12,305 bases of DNA from an uncultured Lachnospiraceae bacterium (GTDB lineage: Bacteria > Bacillota > Clostridia > Lachnospirales > Lachnospiraceae), in assembly GCA_945643825.1 (NCBI GenBank), contig CALZEZ010000021.1:1-12305 (forward strand). The letters run 5' to 3'. A program made the translations under genes and the position numbers. The notes beneath the pieces were generated by a model that had not been told where the DNA came from, searched no databases, and was given only the letters and a program-made list of their open reading frames with translations. Position 1 is the stretch's first letter. The number at the start of each line of letters is the position of its first letter. Shown here in pieces: positions 1-6,957 of this stretch.

Positions 1-75
1 ATTATCAAATTTGAAAAACAGTATGCGCTGAATACTATTCTTAATTACTATATTATCCGGCAACAGACTCGTCAA
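1..75 (-). CDS. Possible 5' end of a further gene downstream of the tad operon (partial)
   Basis: Seen: a perfect GGAGG lies at 83-87 on the minus strand. Seven nt later a TTG codon (73-75) opens a frame with no stop to the window edge, giving 25 codons that begin M-T-S-L-L-P-D-N. It starts 69 nt after the FHA gene stop, in the same direction as the tad operon, so it could be the next gene in that transcript. The product is not recognisable from 25 residues. The main doubt is that the opposite strand is also open here (1-78, ending TAA) and could instead be the 3' end of a convergent gene. Confidence 0.33.
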   Translation of the reverse strand, partial: MTSLLPDNIVIKNSIQRILFFKFDN

Positions 76-144
76 TAATCAACCTCCAATTCTCAAGAAA
101 CTACACACCTTGGGCGTATTACAAACACATAAGGCAACTGCAGA

Positions 145-1332
145 CTAACAGTAAATAAAGCCAGCCTTTCCAAAACTGATCTGGTCTCCGGGTCTGATTG
201 CGAGCTTCTGTTCCGGTTCAAGCCGCATTCCATTCACATAAGTTCCATTCGTAGAATGCAGATCTGTCAGATAAATCTTGTCCCCCTCCATAAAAAATCT
301 GGCATGGATCCGGCTGACCGTAGGATCCTCAAGGCAATAGTCCACAAAACCTTCTCTTTTCCCCAACGTGTATGGCAGTCCGGGAAACGGGATCCAAAGT
401 TGCCGGTGACAACCAATTCCCTGCAGTCCTCTTCCTTCCGAATACTCACCGGCAGAAACCAGAACCGTCTTCTCATCCATCTGCTTTGCGGTTTCCACCG
501 GCTCCGGCTCTTCCGGAAGTCTCCGTCTCTGTCGCAATATGTTCAAAATACACAGAATCACTGCCAGAAGCCCTGCGATTGCTGCAAGCGTAACTAACAT
601 CTGTTCTTTCCAGGTCAGCCGGAAGCAGGCTAACAGAATAGCTGCCAAAACCACAACCGTAAATCCTATGGCAAGAATGAGAACAGACAAAAGTGCCTTC
701 ACCTGAAAGCCGGATACGGCTGTCATGTGCATGTCTGCAGAGTCCTCTGCTTTTAGAGCCTCCTCTTTCTCTTCCTCTCCCTCGCAATCTGGTGTCCGGT
801 ACTCCAGACACTCCTGTAATGTCCTCATCGTAAAGTTTGGACTGCGGATAGCGGAATAGACGCGATTGGCCAGGTCGATTGCCGACTCATCATCATAGTT
901 CACTCTGGCAATCAAAAAGTCTGCCAGATTTTTCAGGTTCTCATTCCCGTTTTGTTCCACGTATGGATCATATAGGAAAAAGAATTTCGAACCATCCTGG
1001 TTGCAGAATATCCGTTCTGCATCAAGAATCAGTCTCGACCGGTCCAGCATGTACCTGTCACATTCCCTGACAATATGGATGATCTCCTCTACAAGAGCAC
1101 GTATATCTCTTTCCTGCAGAGAAAGCCCCTCAAACAAATCACTCAGCGTTTTCTTTGAGGTGACATCAAACAGCAGAAAGCTCTCCCCGTTTCTCTGCTG
1201 CTGTCTGCATGTCAGTAACCCTTTCACTGTATTCTGCAGCAGCATTGCCAGCTCCAGTCCGTCCTCTTCTCCCTTTTCTCTCCTCAGATAGCAGTGCTCC
1301 GCCTGCATCAGATATCTATATTCTTCCCTCAT
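145..1332 (-). CDS. Membrane-anchored DUF6382-FHA protein, last full gene of the tad operon
   Basis: This 395-aa protein has three parts. Residues 1-180 resemble the DUF6382 domain that often precedes FHA domains in Firmicutes. An acidic linker follows (183-200, Glu-rich), then two membrane segments at about 211-235 and 244-266. A C-terminal FHA domain (about 320-393) shows the phosphopeptide-binding signature: GKREG, then S340-R-I-H343, then T361-N-G with V-N-G. FHA domains bind phosphothreonine, so the protein probably sits in the membrane with both soluble domains in the cytoplasm and may sense Ser/Thr kinase signalling. Its ATG overlaps the upstream TadE-like stop codon (ATGA), so translation is probably coupled and the gene belongs to the pilus operon. 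A role in pilus control is inferred. The family call is firm for FHA and moderate for DUF6382. Confidence 0.85.
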   Translation of the reverse strand: MREEYRYLMQAEHCYLRREKGEEDGLELAMLLQNTVKGLLTCRQQQRNGESFLLFDVTSKKTLSDLFEGLSLQERDIRALVEEIIHIVRECDRYMLDRSRLILDAERIFCNQDGSKFFFLYDPYVEQNGNENLKNLADFLIARVNYDDESAIDLANRVYSAIRSPNFTMRTLQECLEYRTPDCEGEEEKEEALKAEDSADMHMTAVSGFQVKALLSVLILAIGFTVVVLAAILLACFRLTWKEQMLVTLAAIAGLLAVILCILNILRQRRRLPEEPEPVETAKQMDEKTVLVSAGEYSEGRGLQGIGCHRQLWIPFPGLPYTLGKREGFVDYCLEDPTVSRIHARFFMEGDKIYLTDLHSTNGTYVNGMRLEPEQKLAIRPGDQISFGKAGFIYC

Positions 1333-1775
1333 TCCTTATCACCAACTAAATCAACGCCCTTCTCCACCAAGTATTTCAGCCGCTTGCGCTCCCACAAAAG
1401 CTTCTCAGGATCATAGACAGGCAATTCCACCCGCTTCCCCGTTCCAAGCCTTCCGTTTACGCCAAGTATCCCATTCCCTGAATAGTTGTCATGTTCACTC
1501 CCACTCATCTCTACAATCACCTTATCCTTTTCTTTGGACCAGTTCACCTTTTGCTCCTCAACATTAAACACAGGCATCAGTCCAATCGTGTGATCCGCAT
1601 CCTCATCCATAGCCATCTGAGCGACCACCCCACGCCTCAGCATGTTCTGGTAGAGAATGCATCGATCTGAAAAGTAGAGAAGCATTCCCACACAGAACAA
1701 AAAGCTTCCCATTGCAAGCGGTAAAATATAAGACGCCTCAATCGTCAGATAAGCATTCCACTTTCTATGTCTCAA
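1329..1775 (-). CDS. TadE-like pseudopilin/membrane protein
   Basis: The protein is about 148 aa, with a positively charged N-terminus (R-H-R-K), the TadE-type entry motif T-I-E-A-S-Y-I-L-P-L and one membrane segment. A soluble extracytoplasmic tail of about 100 aa follows. The Glu at the head of the hydrophobic stretch fits the prepilin-like family processed by type IV prepilin peptidases. TadE-like proteins are minor pilins or assembly factors of Tad pili. There is no in-frame ATG before the membrane segment. I prefer the TTG at 1773-1775 because GGTGGAG lies 8 nt upstream. The frame stays open to another TTG at 1863-1865, which would overlap the upstream peptidase by 17 nt and has no good ribosome site. 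The C-terminus overlaps the FHA gene start by 4 nt. Confidence 0.72.
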   Translation of the reverse strand: MRHRKWNAYLTIEASYILPLAMGSFLFCVGMLLYFSDRCILYQNMLRRGVVAQMAMDEDADHTIGLMPVFNVEEQKVNWSKEKDKVIVEMSGSEHDNYSGNGILGVNGRLGTGKRVELPVYDPEKLLWERKRLKYLVEKGVDLVGDKE

Positions 1776-1848
1776 GCCCAACGCTCCACCCCCATTGTTT
1801 GAATAAAACTTCGAATTGTCACATCCGGAACACGCATCATGCTGCACT

Positions 1849-2247
1849 TCACATCGTACCGGCAAGCATTTCGGATAACAGATACCCCACTGTCAAAAAG
1901 GGAATTCCGGGCAGACGAAGCATCTCTGTCTGCACATCGCCGCCCCGGAATATCAGAAACGTACAAATCAGAAAAATCGCCAGCATCACCGCAAAAATGC
2001 AGTGCGTGCCTCCCACAAGCAGCCCCATAAGCAGAATTACTGCCCCGTCGCCGCATCCAAGCCTTCCCCTGCTAGCCAAAGCAAGGAGCACTGCAATAAC
2101 CCCCGGCAATGCATGCTGCAGCCCAACATAACTGCTTCCTGCAAGCAGGGCAATTCCCGGTAACAGCTTCCAGACAGATATCCGATATTCTCTCAAATCC
2201 TCTGCAGACAGCCAGCACAAATACAGCCCAAACAGCCCTCTCATCAT
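1849..2247 (-). CDS. Second, divergent type IV prepilin peptidase (A24, TadV/CpaA-like)
   Basis: This small polytopic protein (132 aa) has four or five hydrophobic segments. Both A24-family catalytic aspartates appear present: D17 in A-E-D-L-R-E-Y-R-I-S and D67 in the G-C-G-D motif at 64-67. The usual I-P-N after the first aspartate is replaced by I-S-V, and the tail keeps a P-G-I-P-F segment typical of the family. It lacks the N-terminal methylase domain of PilD, as Tad peptidases do. The ATG at 2245-2247 is chosen because it overlaps the preceding stop (ATGA) and has GGAGG 6 nt upstream. The frame extends upstream to a GTG at 2334, but that lies inside the previous gene. It differs clearly from the canonical peptidase at 9089-9610, so the locus encodes two. 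Its substrate may be the neighbouring TadE-like proteins (inference). Confidence 0.72.
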   Translation of the reverse strand: MMRGLFGLYLCWLSAEDLREYRISVWKLLPGIALLAGSSYVGLQHALPGVIAVLLALASRGRLGCGDGAVILLMGLLVGGTHCIFAVMLAIFLICTFLIFRGGDVQTEMLRLPGIPFLTVGYLLSEMLAGTM

Positions 2248-3035
2248 TGTCCACCTCCACATCTGGAACAGGGGCGGTACATGACTGCTTCCGAAAGTGG
2301 AATGGCGCGTACCGATCTTTTCAAACCACTGCACTCAACGCTGCTATGATAGCAGTCTCCCTGCGCCGTAACATACACCATCCCGCTTAAGACCGCATGG
2401 CATCTCTCACAGGAGCGATACGAGGATGGCACTGTCGATGCCGGCATACTGCTGATAGACAGCTTAAGATGCGTGCAGTCTCTGCTTCGGTGATACACCT
2501 CACTGTTCGTTGTCACAAAGACATACTCCTCCCCATCCCGCACATCGGTGAGCTGTAGCTCGTAGCCCACCCACTGATGCCCATAGAATCGAACCCTCCG
2601 CTCCTGCTTCTTCACACCCCAGATATTTATTAGTGTCTCTTCCCGGTAGGACAGATCAAAGCTTACTTTCCCTCCCAGATAGAGCAAATTACTGACGTCG
2701 CTTTCCTTCGCCTTGTCCCCTGCAAGCTCCCGTATCTGCCCTTCAATCTGACCCGAAAGCAATATGTGATTGTTTACCGAAATGGTATTTCCAACCTGTT
2801 GCACAGCATATGACATCATACTGTAGCTTCGATACTGCTCTAACAGAGAGCACAGCGTAAGACAGAAAAACAGGAACAAGGGGACAACGATACTTGCCTC
2901 TAACGACAGGCTTGCACAAAGTGTGCGTGGAGATATCCTTCTTACAAAATTGTGAATAGGATGATCTGGAATAGATAGCGATTGCTTTTTCAGGAGAGCA
3001 TTTATTTTATTTTTGATAGATTGTAAAAAGGACAT
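2244..3035 (-). CDS. TadE-like protein with two tandem C-terminal cysteine knuckles
   Basis: The protein is about 263 aa. A basic N-terminal region (about 40 aa) leads into a TadE-type segment, S-L-S-L-E-A-S-I-V-V-P-L, and one membrane helix at about 42-66. The remainder is predicted extracytoplasmic. The C-terminus holds two related units of about 32 residues, each with a Y-H-x-S motif, a single Cys, then Leu-Lys-x-Ser, then a C-x2-C pair (Cys 187/209/212 and Cys 235/256/259). These could bind a metal or form disulfides. The ATG at 3033-3035 lies 13 nt after the previous stop; its ribosome site is ambiguous (GAGG 11 nt upstream, or an abutting GGAG). An ATG at 3057-3059 overlapping the previous gene is the alternative. 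The end overlaps the next gene's start by 4 nt. It is probably a minor pilin or pilus-associated factor. Confidence 0.72.
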   Translation of the reverse strand: MSFLQSIKNKINALLKKQSLSIPDHPIHNFVRRISPRTLCASLSLEASIVVPLFLFFCLTLCSLLEQYRSYSMMSYAVQQVGNTISVNNHILLSGQIEGQIRELAGDKAKESDVSNLLYLGGKVSFDLSYREETLINIWGVKKQERRVRFYGHQWVGYELQLTDVRDGEEYVFVTTNSEVYHRSRDCTHLKLSISSMPASTVPSSYRSCERCHAVLSGMVYVTAQGDCYHSSVECSGLKRSVRAIPLSEAVMYRPCSRCGGGQ

Positions 3036-3048
3036 CTCCACGCACACC

Positions 3049-4509
3049 TCAGTCGTCATAGGCAAACCTGCGCCGGATATAGTATTCTTTACCTGCTGCC
3101 ACGACTCTCACACCCGCATCCAGACTAACGATGCAGTTATCCAGCCGAAAGGCTTCGTTTCCGCTAGTCTTACGAATATCCGTCTCGACGAGATCCATAG
3201 CACGTTTTGCCAGCCGTTCGCCCGGCACCAGCGCCAGATAAATTCTTAAATATTCCTCATAGCTTAATCCGGTCTCCGTCCCCGCACCTCCAAGCTCATC
3301 CTTGAAATTTCCAATATTTTCAATTCCAAGCCGCCAGTCAGCGGACGTTTTGTTCATGGGAACCTTACCACCGTCAAGCAGCCGCTTCACATCGGAGACC
3401 GCCTCCGCATACGACCACGCAAACAGAAGGGTTCTTGTCACGAACGGTTCTAGCTCCGGTTTCATTGCCACTGCCGTCAGGGCAAGTGCTACCGTTTTTG
3501 CCTGCGCAATCTTTGCTGCGTCGTTGGAGAGATAGCGATAATCCATAAGAAAACGAAGCAGACTAATTCTTGTCGCTATCTTTTCCAGATTGTCATAATC
3601 GCTTTCTGTACCAGCAATCAGATATTCAATCTGATACTTGAGGTGGGATTTTTCTAACGGATTTCGGTAATGACCAAATTTCATAAACAAATATTGCCGA
3701 AAGGCCAGCTGCTCACCTATCCCAACGGAGATATCCCCCTCCCCGCAATACTCCCGCAGGCATTCCCTGTTCGACAAAAGCTCTTCCTTCTTAACCCGCT
3801 CATTGGAGAGACTGTCCTGATCCTCTATGACAAGTCGAAGGATGCCAAGTCCTCTGGCAGACCATACCGCATCCGCAGGGTTCTCCAGTGCCACCGTCTG
3901 TTCTTCTCCTGTCTCATCCGTAATCGTTGGAAGCTCCTGCGAAGAAAGGCTTTGCGTTGCCTGATCCCACATCTGATCCATGGCATTCTCCGATTCCGAG
4001 GACAGAAGCTCCTGCGCTTTTTGGTAATCCCCCGTTTCGTCCCCGACCTGTTCTTCATGATTGGGCAATCCTGCCATGGCACGCATGGATGCAACTGCCT
4101 GCTTCTCGAAAACAAGACCGCCCCCATCAGTAAGTCTCTTTACCTGTTCTACCGCGACATCCTCTGCGGTGAGTCCCAGCATGTCCGAGTCCTTTAGCAT
4201 GCCTTTTCCAAAATTACCGTTCATGTAGCTTTGCAAATGTCCCGCTGTATTATATGCATCTGTACTGCTTGTCCCATAAGAGGTGTCAATGGCAAGGATA
4301 TCATATTGATCCAGAAGTTCCCTATGATACTCCGCAAAGACGGCATTCATGGATGTATTCATGGCCTGCTCGATCTGCAGCTTTCTGGTGCTTTCCAGCA
4401 CCGCCGTCCGCAAAGCAAAGAGAAGTGACAGTAAAAAAGACAGGACAAGCAAAAAGAATACAGACACAGAGGCGCGGGTCTTCTTTCTAAATACCGCCCG
4501 CACTCTCAT
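3049..4509 (-). CDS. Tad-locus membrane protein, DUF5702/TadG-like
   Basis: The protein is about 486 aa. A basic N-terminus (R-V-R-A-V-F-R-K-K-T-R) precedes S-V-S-V-F-F-L-L-V-L and a membrane helix at about 14-36. A long, mostly hydrophilic, helix-rich extracytoplasmic region follows, containing an early Y-D-I-L-A-I-D segment characteristic of this clostridial Tad-associated family (DUF5702, recognised from memory). It occupies the slot that TadG-like proteins fill elsewhere. No enzymatic motif is visible. The ATG at 4507-4509 is preferred, with GGAAAG just upstream; it overlaps the end of the flp gene by 23 nt, suggesting coupled translation. A TTG at 4534-4536 is possible but has a weaker site. 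Its role in pilus anchoring or assembly is inferred from position. Confidence 0.7.
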   Translation of the reverse strand: MRVRAVFRKKTRASVSVFFLLVLSFLLSLLFALRTAVLESTRKLQIEQAMNTSMNAVFAEYHRELLDQYDILAIDTSYGTSSTDAYNTAGHLQSYMNGNFGKGMLKDSDMLGLTAEDVAVEQVKRLTDGGGLVFEKQAVASMRAMAGLPNHEEQVGDETGDYQKAQELLSSESENAMDQMWDQATQSLSSQELPTITDETGEEQTVALENPADAVWSARGLGILRLVIEDQDSLSNERVKKEELLSNRECLREYCGEGDISVGIGEQLAFRQYLFMKFGHYRNPLEKSHLKYQIEYLIAGTESDYDNLEKIATRISLLRFLMDYRYLSNDAAKIAQAKTVALALTAVAMKPELEPFVTRTLLFAWSYAEAVSDVKRLLDGGKVPMNKTSADWRLGIENIGNFKDELGGAGTETGLSYEEYLRIYLALVPGERLAKRAMDLVETDIRKTSGNEAFRLDNCIVSLDAGVRVVAAGKEYYIRRRFAYDD

Positions 4510-4699
4510 TAATCTTTCCAAAAATTGAGTTGACAAGACTTGTGAGCTGACGCTTGAAGATAATAACCAGACTGATCAATACCACGATGATCAGAATGAT
4601 CTCTACTGTGCCCATCCCATCTTCCTCCTGCCAGAAATCCTGAAGCGTTTTACATGCATCATTCTGTTTCTTCACGTTTGTTTCCATATCTATCCCCAT
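4487..4699 (-). CDS. flp: Flp-type type IVb major pilin
   Basis: This small protein (70 aa, or 66 aa if the second ATG at 4685-4687 is used) has a hydrophilic leader ending in E-E-D-G, followed by M-G-T-V-E and about 20 hydrophobic residues. This is the classic prepilin cleavage layout: peptidase cuts after the Gly and the Glu falls at position +5 of the mature pilin. The mature peptide of about 42 residues matches the very small Flp pilins that polymerise into Tad pili. It sits between the TadC platform gene and the TadE/TadG-like genes. The first ATG has AAAGG only 1 nt upstream, while the second has GGGG at 6 nt, so the shorter form is plausible. Only one Flp gene is visible here. Confidence 0.85.
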   Translation of the reverse strand: MGIDMETNVKKQNDACKTLQDFWQEEDGMGTVEIILIIVVLISLVIIFKRQLTSLVNSIFGKINESAGGI

Positions 4700-4711
4700 A
4701 CCTTTCTCTAA

Positions 4712-6166
4712 TTAAAATGTAAACGACAGCATTGCCGGAATCAGAATCATCAGCATTACCATGATAAGCAACAAAAGCATTGGAAATAACAGCTTCGTAC
4801 CTGCCTCCTCCCCCAGCTTGCGTGCCAGATTGCGCCGCTCCTCCTGTGCCTTATCCGATTCATTCTGAAGCTGAATTAAAAGAGAGCTGTTTCCCTTCTT
4901 GCTGTTTTGCGATAAAAGAGATGCAAGCTTACTGTAGGAGGCCTGCCTGCACCTTCTGCCAAAGTGGTCAAACGCCATTGCCTCCGATACCCCATTATCC
5001 ATCTCATAGCTTGCAAAGCACAGCTCCTCATATGCGTAACGATGCTTCTTAGAATCCTTCAGCTTCGTCTGATATTCCCGGACTATTTTTTTAATCGATC
5101 CTCTCACGGTAAGCCCAGCCCCAATGTACAGCGTTAGCTTTGACAAAATCCCGGGATAATCACAAAGAAGCTCCTGCTGCCGCCTCTCAATCTCCTGATG
5201 AAGTTCCCTGTCCTTTGCATAAAAGATGACGACTGCTGCCAAAATGAACATGATAAACAGCATCGCACTGTAGTCCTCTCTCTCCTCCATCCATGTTACC
5301 TTCTCCCCAAGAATGGATGTCGGAAGCGCAAAGACTTCCTCATACTGTGTCTCCAGATCCTTCTCGTGAATCTGCTGCAGCATATGCTCTCTAAGACGTT
5401 CCTTTGCTGTCAGTTCTTTTGGAAAGATCACCGCAGCCAGTTCGTAGGATCGCTTTTCCCCAAAATAGGTAAAGTTAGCAATCAGATTCACGACCTCACC
5501 CTCCGGTGACACGTTGGCTCCAATCGAGCCGTCTTCCCCTAACAATCGGTAATCACTGATCTCCCAGGAGATCTTATAGGGATATCCCGGTATTGCAGTT
5601 GGAAGAACCAGTGGTTTATCCACGTGGGACAGGGTTTCATTCTCTCCAGGGATTATCTGACTGAGTTTATCCAGCATCTCATTATAGAGTTGTTCCAGCT
5701 GATCCTGCGTGTATCTGCGCTCTCCAACCTGTATCTCTACCGGTTCACTGTATTCCCCAAGCACAGATGATGCACTCTCCCACACCGGCGTTATCGTGAT
5801 CTGACTCTCACCCCCACCATAAGTTGCTCTTTGCAGGAAGGTTCCATCCCGAATCCGGTCATCCAGCCTTCCGTTTAATGTGAGCAAAAATGCAACCACC
5901 GCGCCAGCCAGAATAATCAGAAACACCAGATGTATCTTCTTCCTGTAATAATCAGCCACTTTTTCCTGTGACCTCTCAAAAGGATAAAGTGTCTGAAAAT
6001 CCGAAACCACAAGCGCATTGCTCTTAAACGGATGCCCGGAAAGTCTGCGCGCCAGAATCAACCCCTTCTTATATATAAATACTCCCGGCTGTCCCCGGCT
6101 GTGAACTATAAGACCTATCCCCGCTAAAACCATTAATCCATATATTACAATCATATCCTCCCCCAT
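4712..6166 (-). CDS. tadC: TadC-like pilus platform protein with an extracytoplasmic Ig-like insert
   Basis: This 484-aa protein is much longer than ordinary TadC (about 300 aa). Membrane segments lie near residues 5-22, 78-97, 301-317 and 457-480. Residues about 333-455 form the type II secretion F (T2SSF) domain, with the helical L-S-K-L-T-L-Y-I-G-A-G-L-T-V-R-G segment typical of TadB/TadC. Between the second and third membrane segments lies an extracytoplasmic region of about 200 aa. Within it, residues about 183-250 (L-V-L-P-T, then I-S-W-E-I-S-D, G-S-I-G, V-V-N-L-I-A-N) resemble an atrophied bacterial Ig-like (aBig) fold. With TadB it should form the inner-membrane platform driven by TadA. 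The first ATG is used; an ATG four codons on (6152-6154) sits close behind GGGGGAGG and may be the real start. Confidence 0.82.
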   Translation of the reverse strand: MGEDMIVIYGLMVLAGIGLIVHSRGQPGVFIYKKGLILARRLSGHPFKSNALVVSDFQTLYPFERSQEKVADYYRKKIHLVFLIILAGAVVAFLLTLNGRLDDRIRDGTFLQRATYGGGESQITITPVWESASSVLGEYSEPVEIQVGERRYTQDQLEQLYNEMLDKLSQIIPGENETLSHVDKPLVLPTAIPGYPYKISWEISDYRLLGEDGSIGANVSPEGEVVNLIANFTYFGEKRSYELAAVIFPKELTAKERLREHMLQQIHEKDLETQYEEVFALPTSILGEKVTWMEEREDYSAMLFIMFILAAVVIFYAKDRELHQEIERRQQELLCDYPGILSKLTLYIGAGLTVRGSIKKIVREYQTKLKDSKKHRYAYEELCFASYEMDNGVSEAMAFDHFGRRCRQASYSKLASLLSQNSKKGNSSLLIQLQNESDKAQEERRNLARKLGEEAGTKLLFPMLLLLIMVMLMILIPAMLSFTF

Positions 6167-6174
6167 TTATCACT

Positions 6175-6957
6175 CTACACTTTAATCTCCAATATCTTTC
6201 TTGACCATGCACCTGCGACGGCATAAAGAAGTGCCAGAACAGTCATGATGATAATCCCCGTTGCATTGTGATACAGCACTAAAAAGAAATCCGGCGAGGT
6301 CATCTGCAGGTAAAGCACCAGAAGAAACGGTATCACTTGCATCATTTTGCCTTCCATTCTCTTAGCAGTTAACAGCACCTGTATCTCCTCCTCCGTCTCG
6401 ATATTTCGTCCGATGACCTGCGCCGAGGATACCAGTATCTCACTCATCCTTCCACCGGAGCGTTTTGCCGCGGCGAAGATTTCGCCAAATTCCTGTATTT
6501 CCTCCACATGGCTCTCTTCGCCAAAGCGAAACAGCAGCTGCTCGAGCGCAACATTATGCTCCAAGCCCTGGCAGATAGAGAATATCTGTCCGACAAATTC
6601 ATCCTTTGCTCCAAATCTCTCCTCTAATTGTCTCTGTGCTTCCCGAAATGCATTCTCCACCGAATATCCGGCACGCATATTGGTTTCCACTGACAGCAGC
6701 AGCTCCTGAAATTGCAGACGCAGCTTTCTGACCTGCTTGTGTCTCTTATCCTGCAGACCATACTGATACTGTCTGACACCAAGTGGAAGCATCGGCACAA
6801 GGCCAAGGACGCTCCGGTAAAAAAACCATGCATAGAAGCAGGTCACCGCAACCGCCTGTAACAGTAACAGCGGATCAAAGCTTAATTCCCGCTGCTTCGA
6901 GTTTTTCCCGATGAACAAGCTCGTTAACCTTTTCGTGTGTTCCGATAATCTTGCCAT
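6175..6957 (-). CDS. tadB: TadB-like pilus assembly platform protein
   Basis: This 260-aa T2SSF-family inner-membrane protein has a hydrophobic N-terminal region at about 29-60. The cytoplasmic T2SSF domain spans about 78-200, with F-Q-E-L-L-L-S-V-E-T-N-M-R-A-G-Y-S-V-E-N-A-F early and A-A-A-K-R-S-G-G-R in the second half. Two C-terminal membrane helices lie at about 205-222 and 232-250. Family members pair with TadC as the platform through which TadA drives pilus extrusion. The ATG at 6955-6957 is chosen because GGGGGAG lies 4 nt upstream; an ATG at 7009-7011 would lengthen it by 18 residues. With this start the gene overlaps the end of tadA by 83 nt, unusually long for this operon. The stop is 8 nt before tadC. 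Confidence 0.84.
   Translation of the reverse strand: MARLSEHTKRLTSLFIGKNSKQRELSFDPLLLLQAVAVTCFYAWFFYRSVLGLVPMLPLGVRQYQYGLQDKRHKQVRKLRLQFQELLLSVETNMRAGYSVENAFREAQRQLEERFGAKDEFVGQIFSICQGLEHNVALEQLLFRFGEESHVEEIQEFGEIFAAAKRSGGRMSEILVSSAQVIGRNIETEEEIQVLLTAKRMEGKMMQVIPFLLVLYLQMTSPDFFLVLYHNATGIIIMTVLALLYAVAGAWSRKILEIKV

Noticed and set aside
1..78. Plus-strand open frame as the 3' end of a convergent gene.
   Set aside because: Possible, but has no start or recognised motif in view; the minus-strand reading has a perfect SD. Kept only as the alternative.
1776..1865. N-terminal extension of the TadE-like protein to TTG 1863-1865.
   Set aside because: Cys-rich, unlike TadE leaders, and lacks a good ribosome site; TTG 1773-1775 has GGTGGAG at 8 nt.
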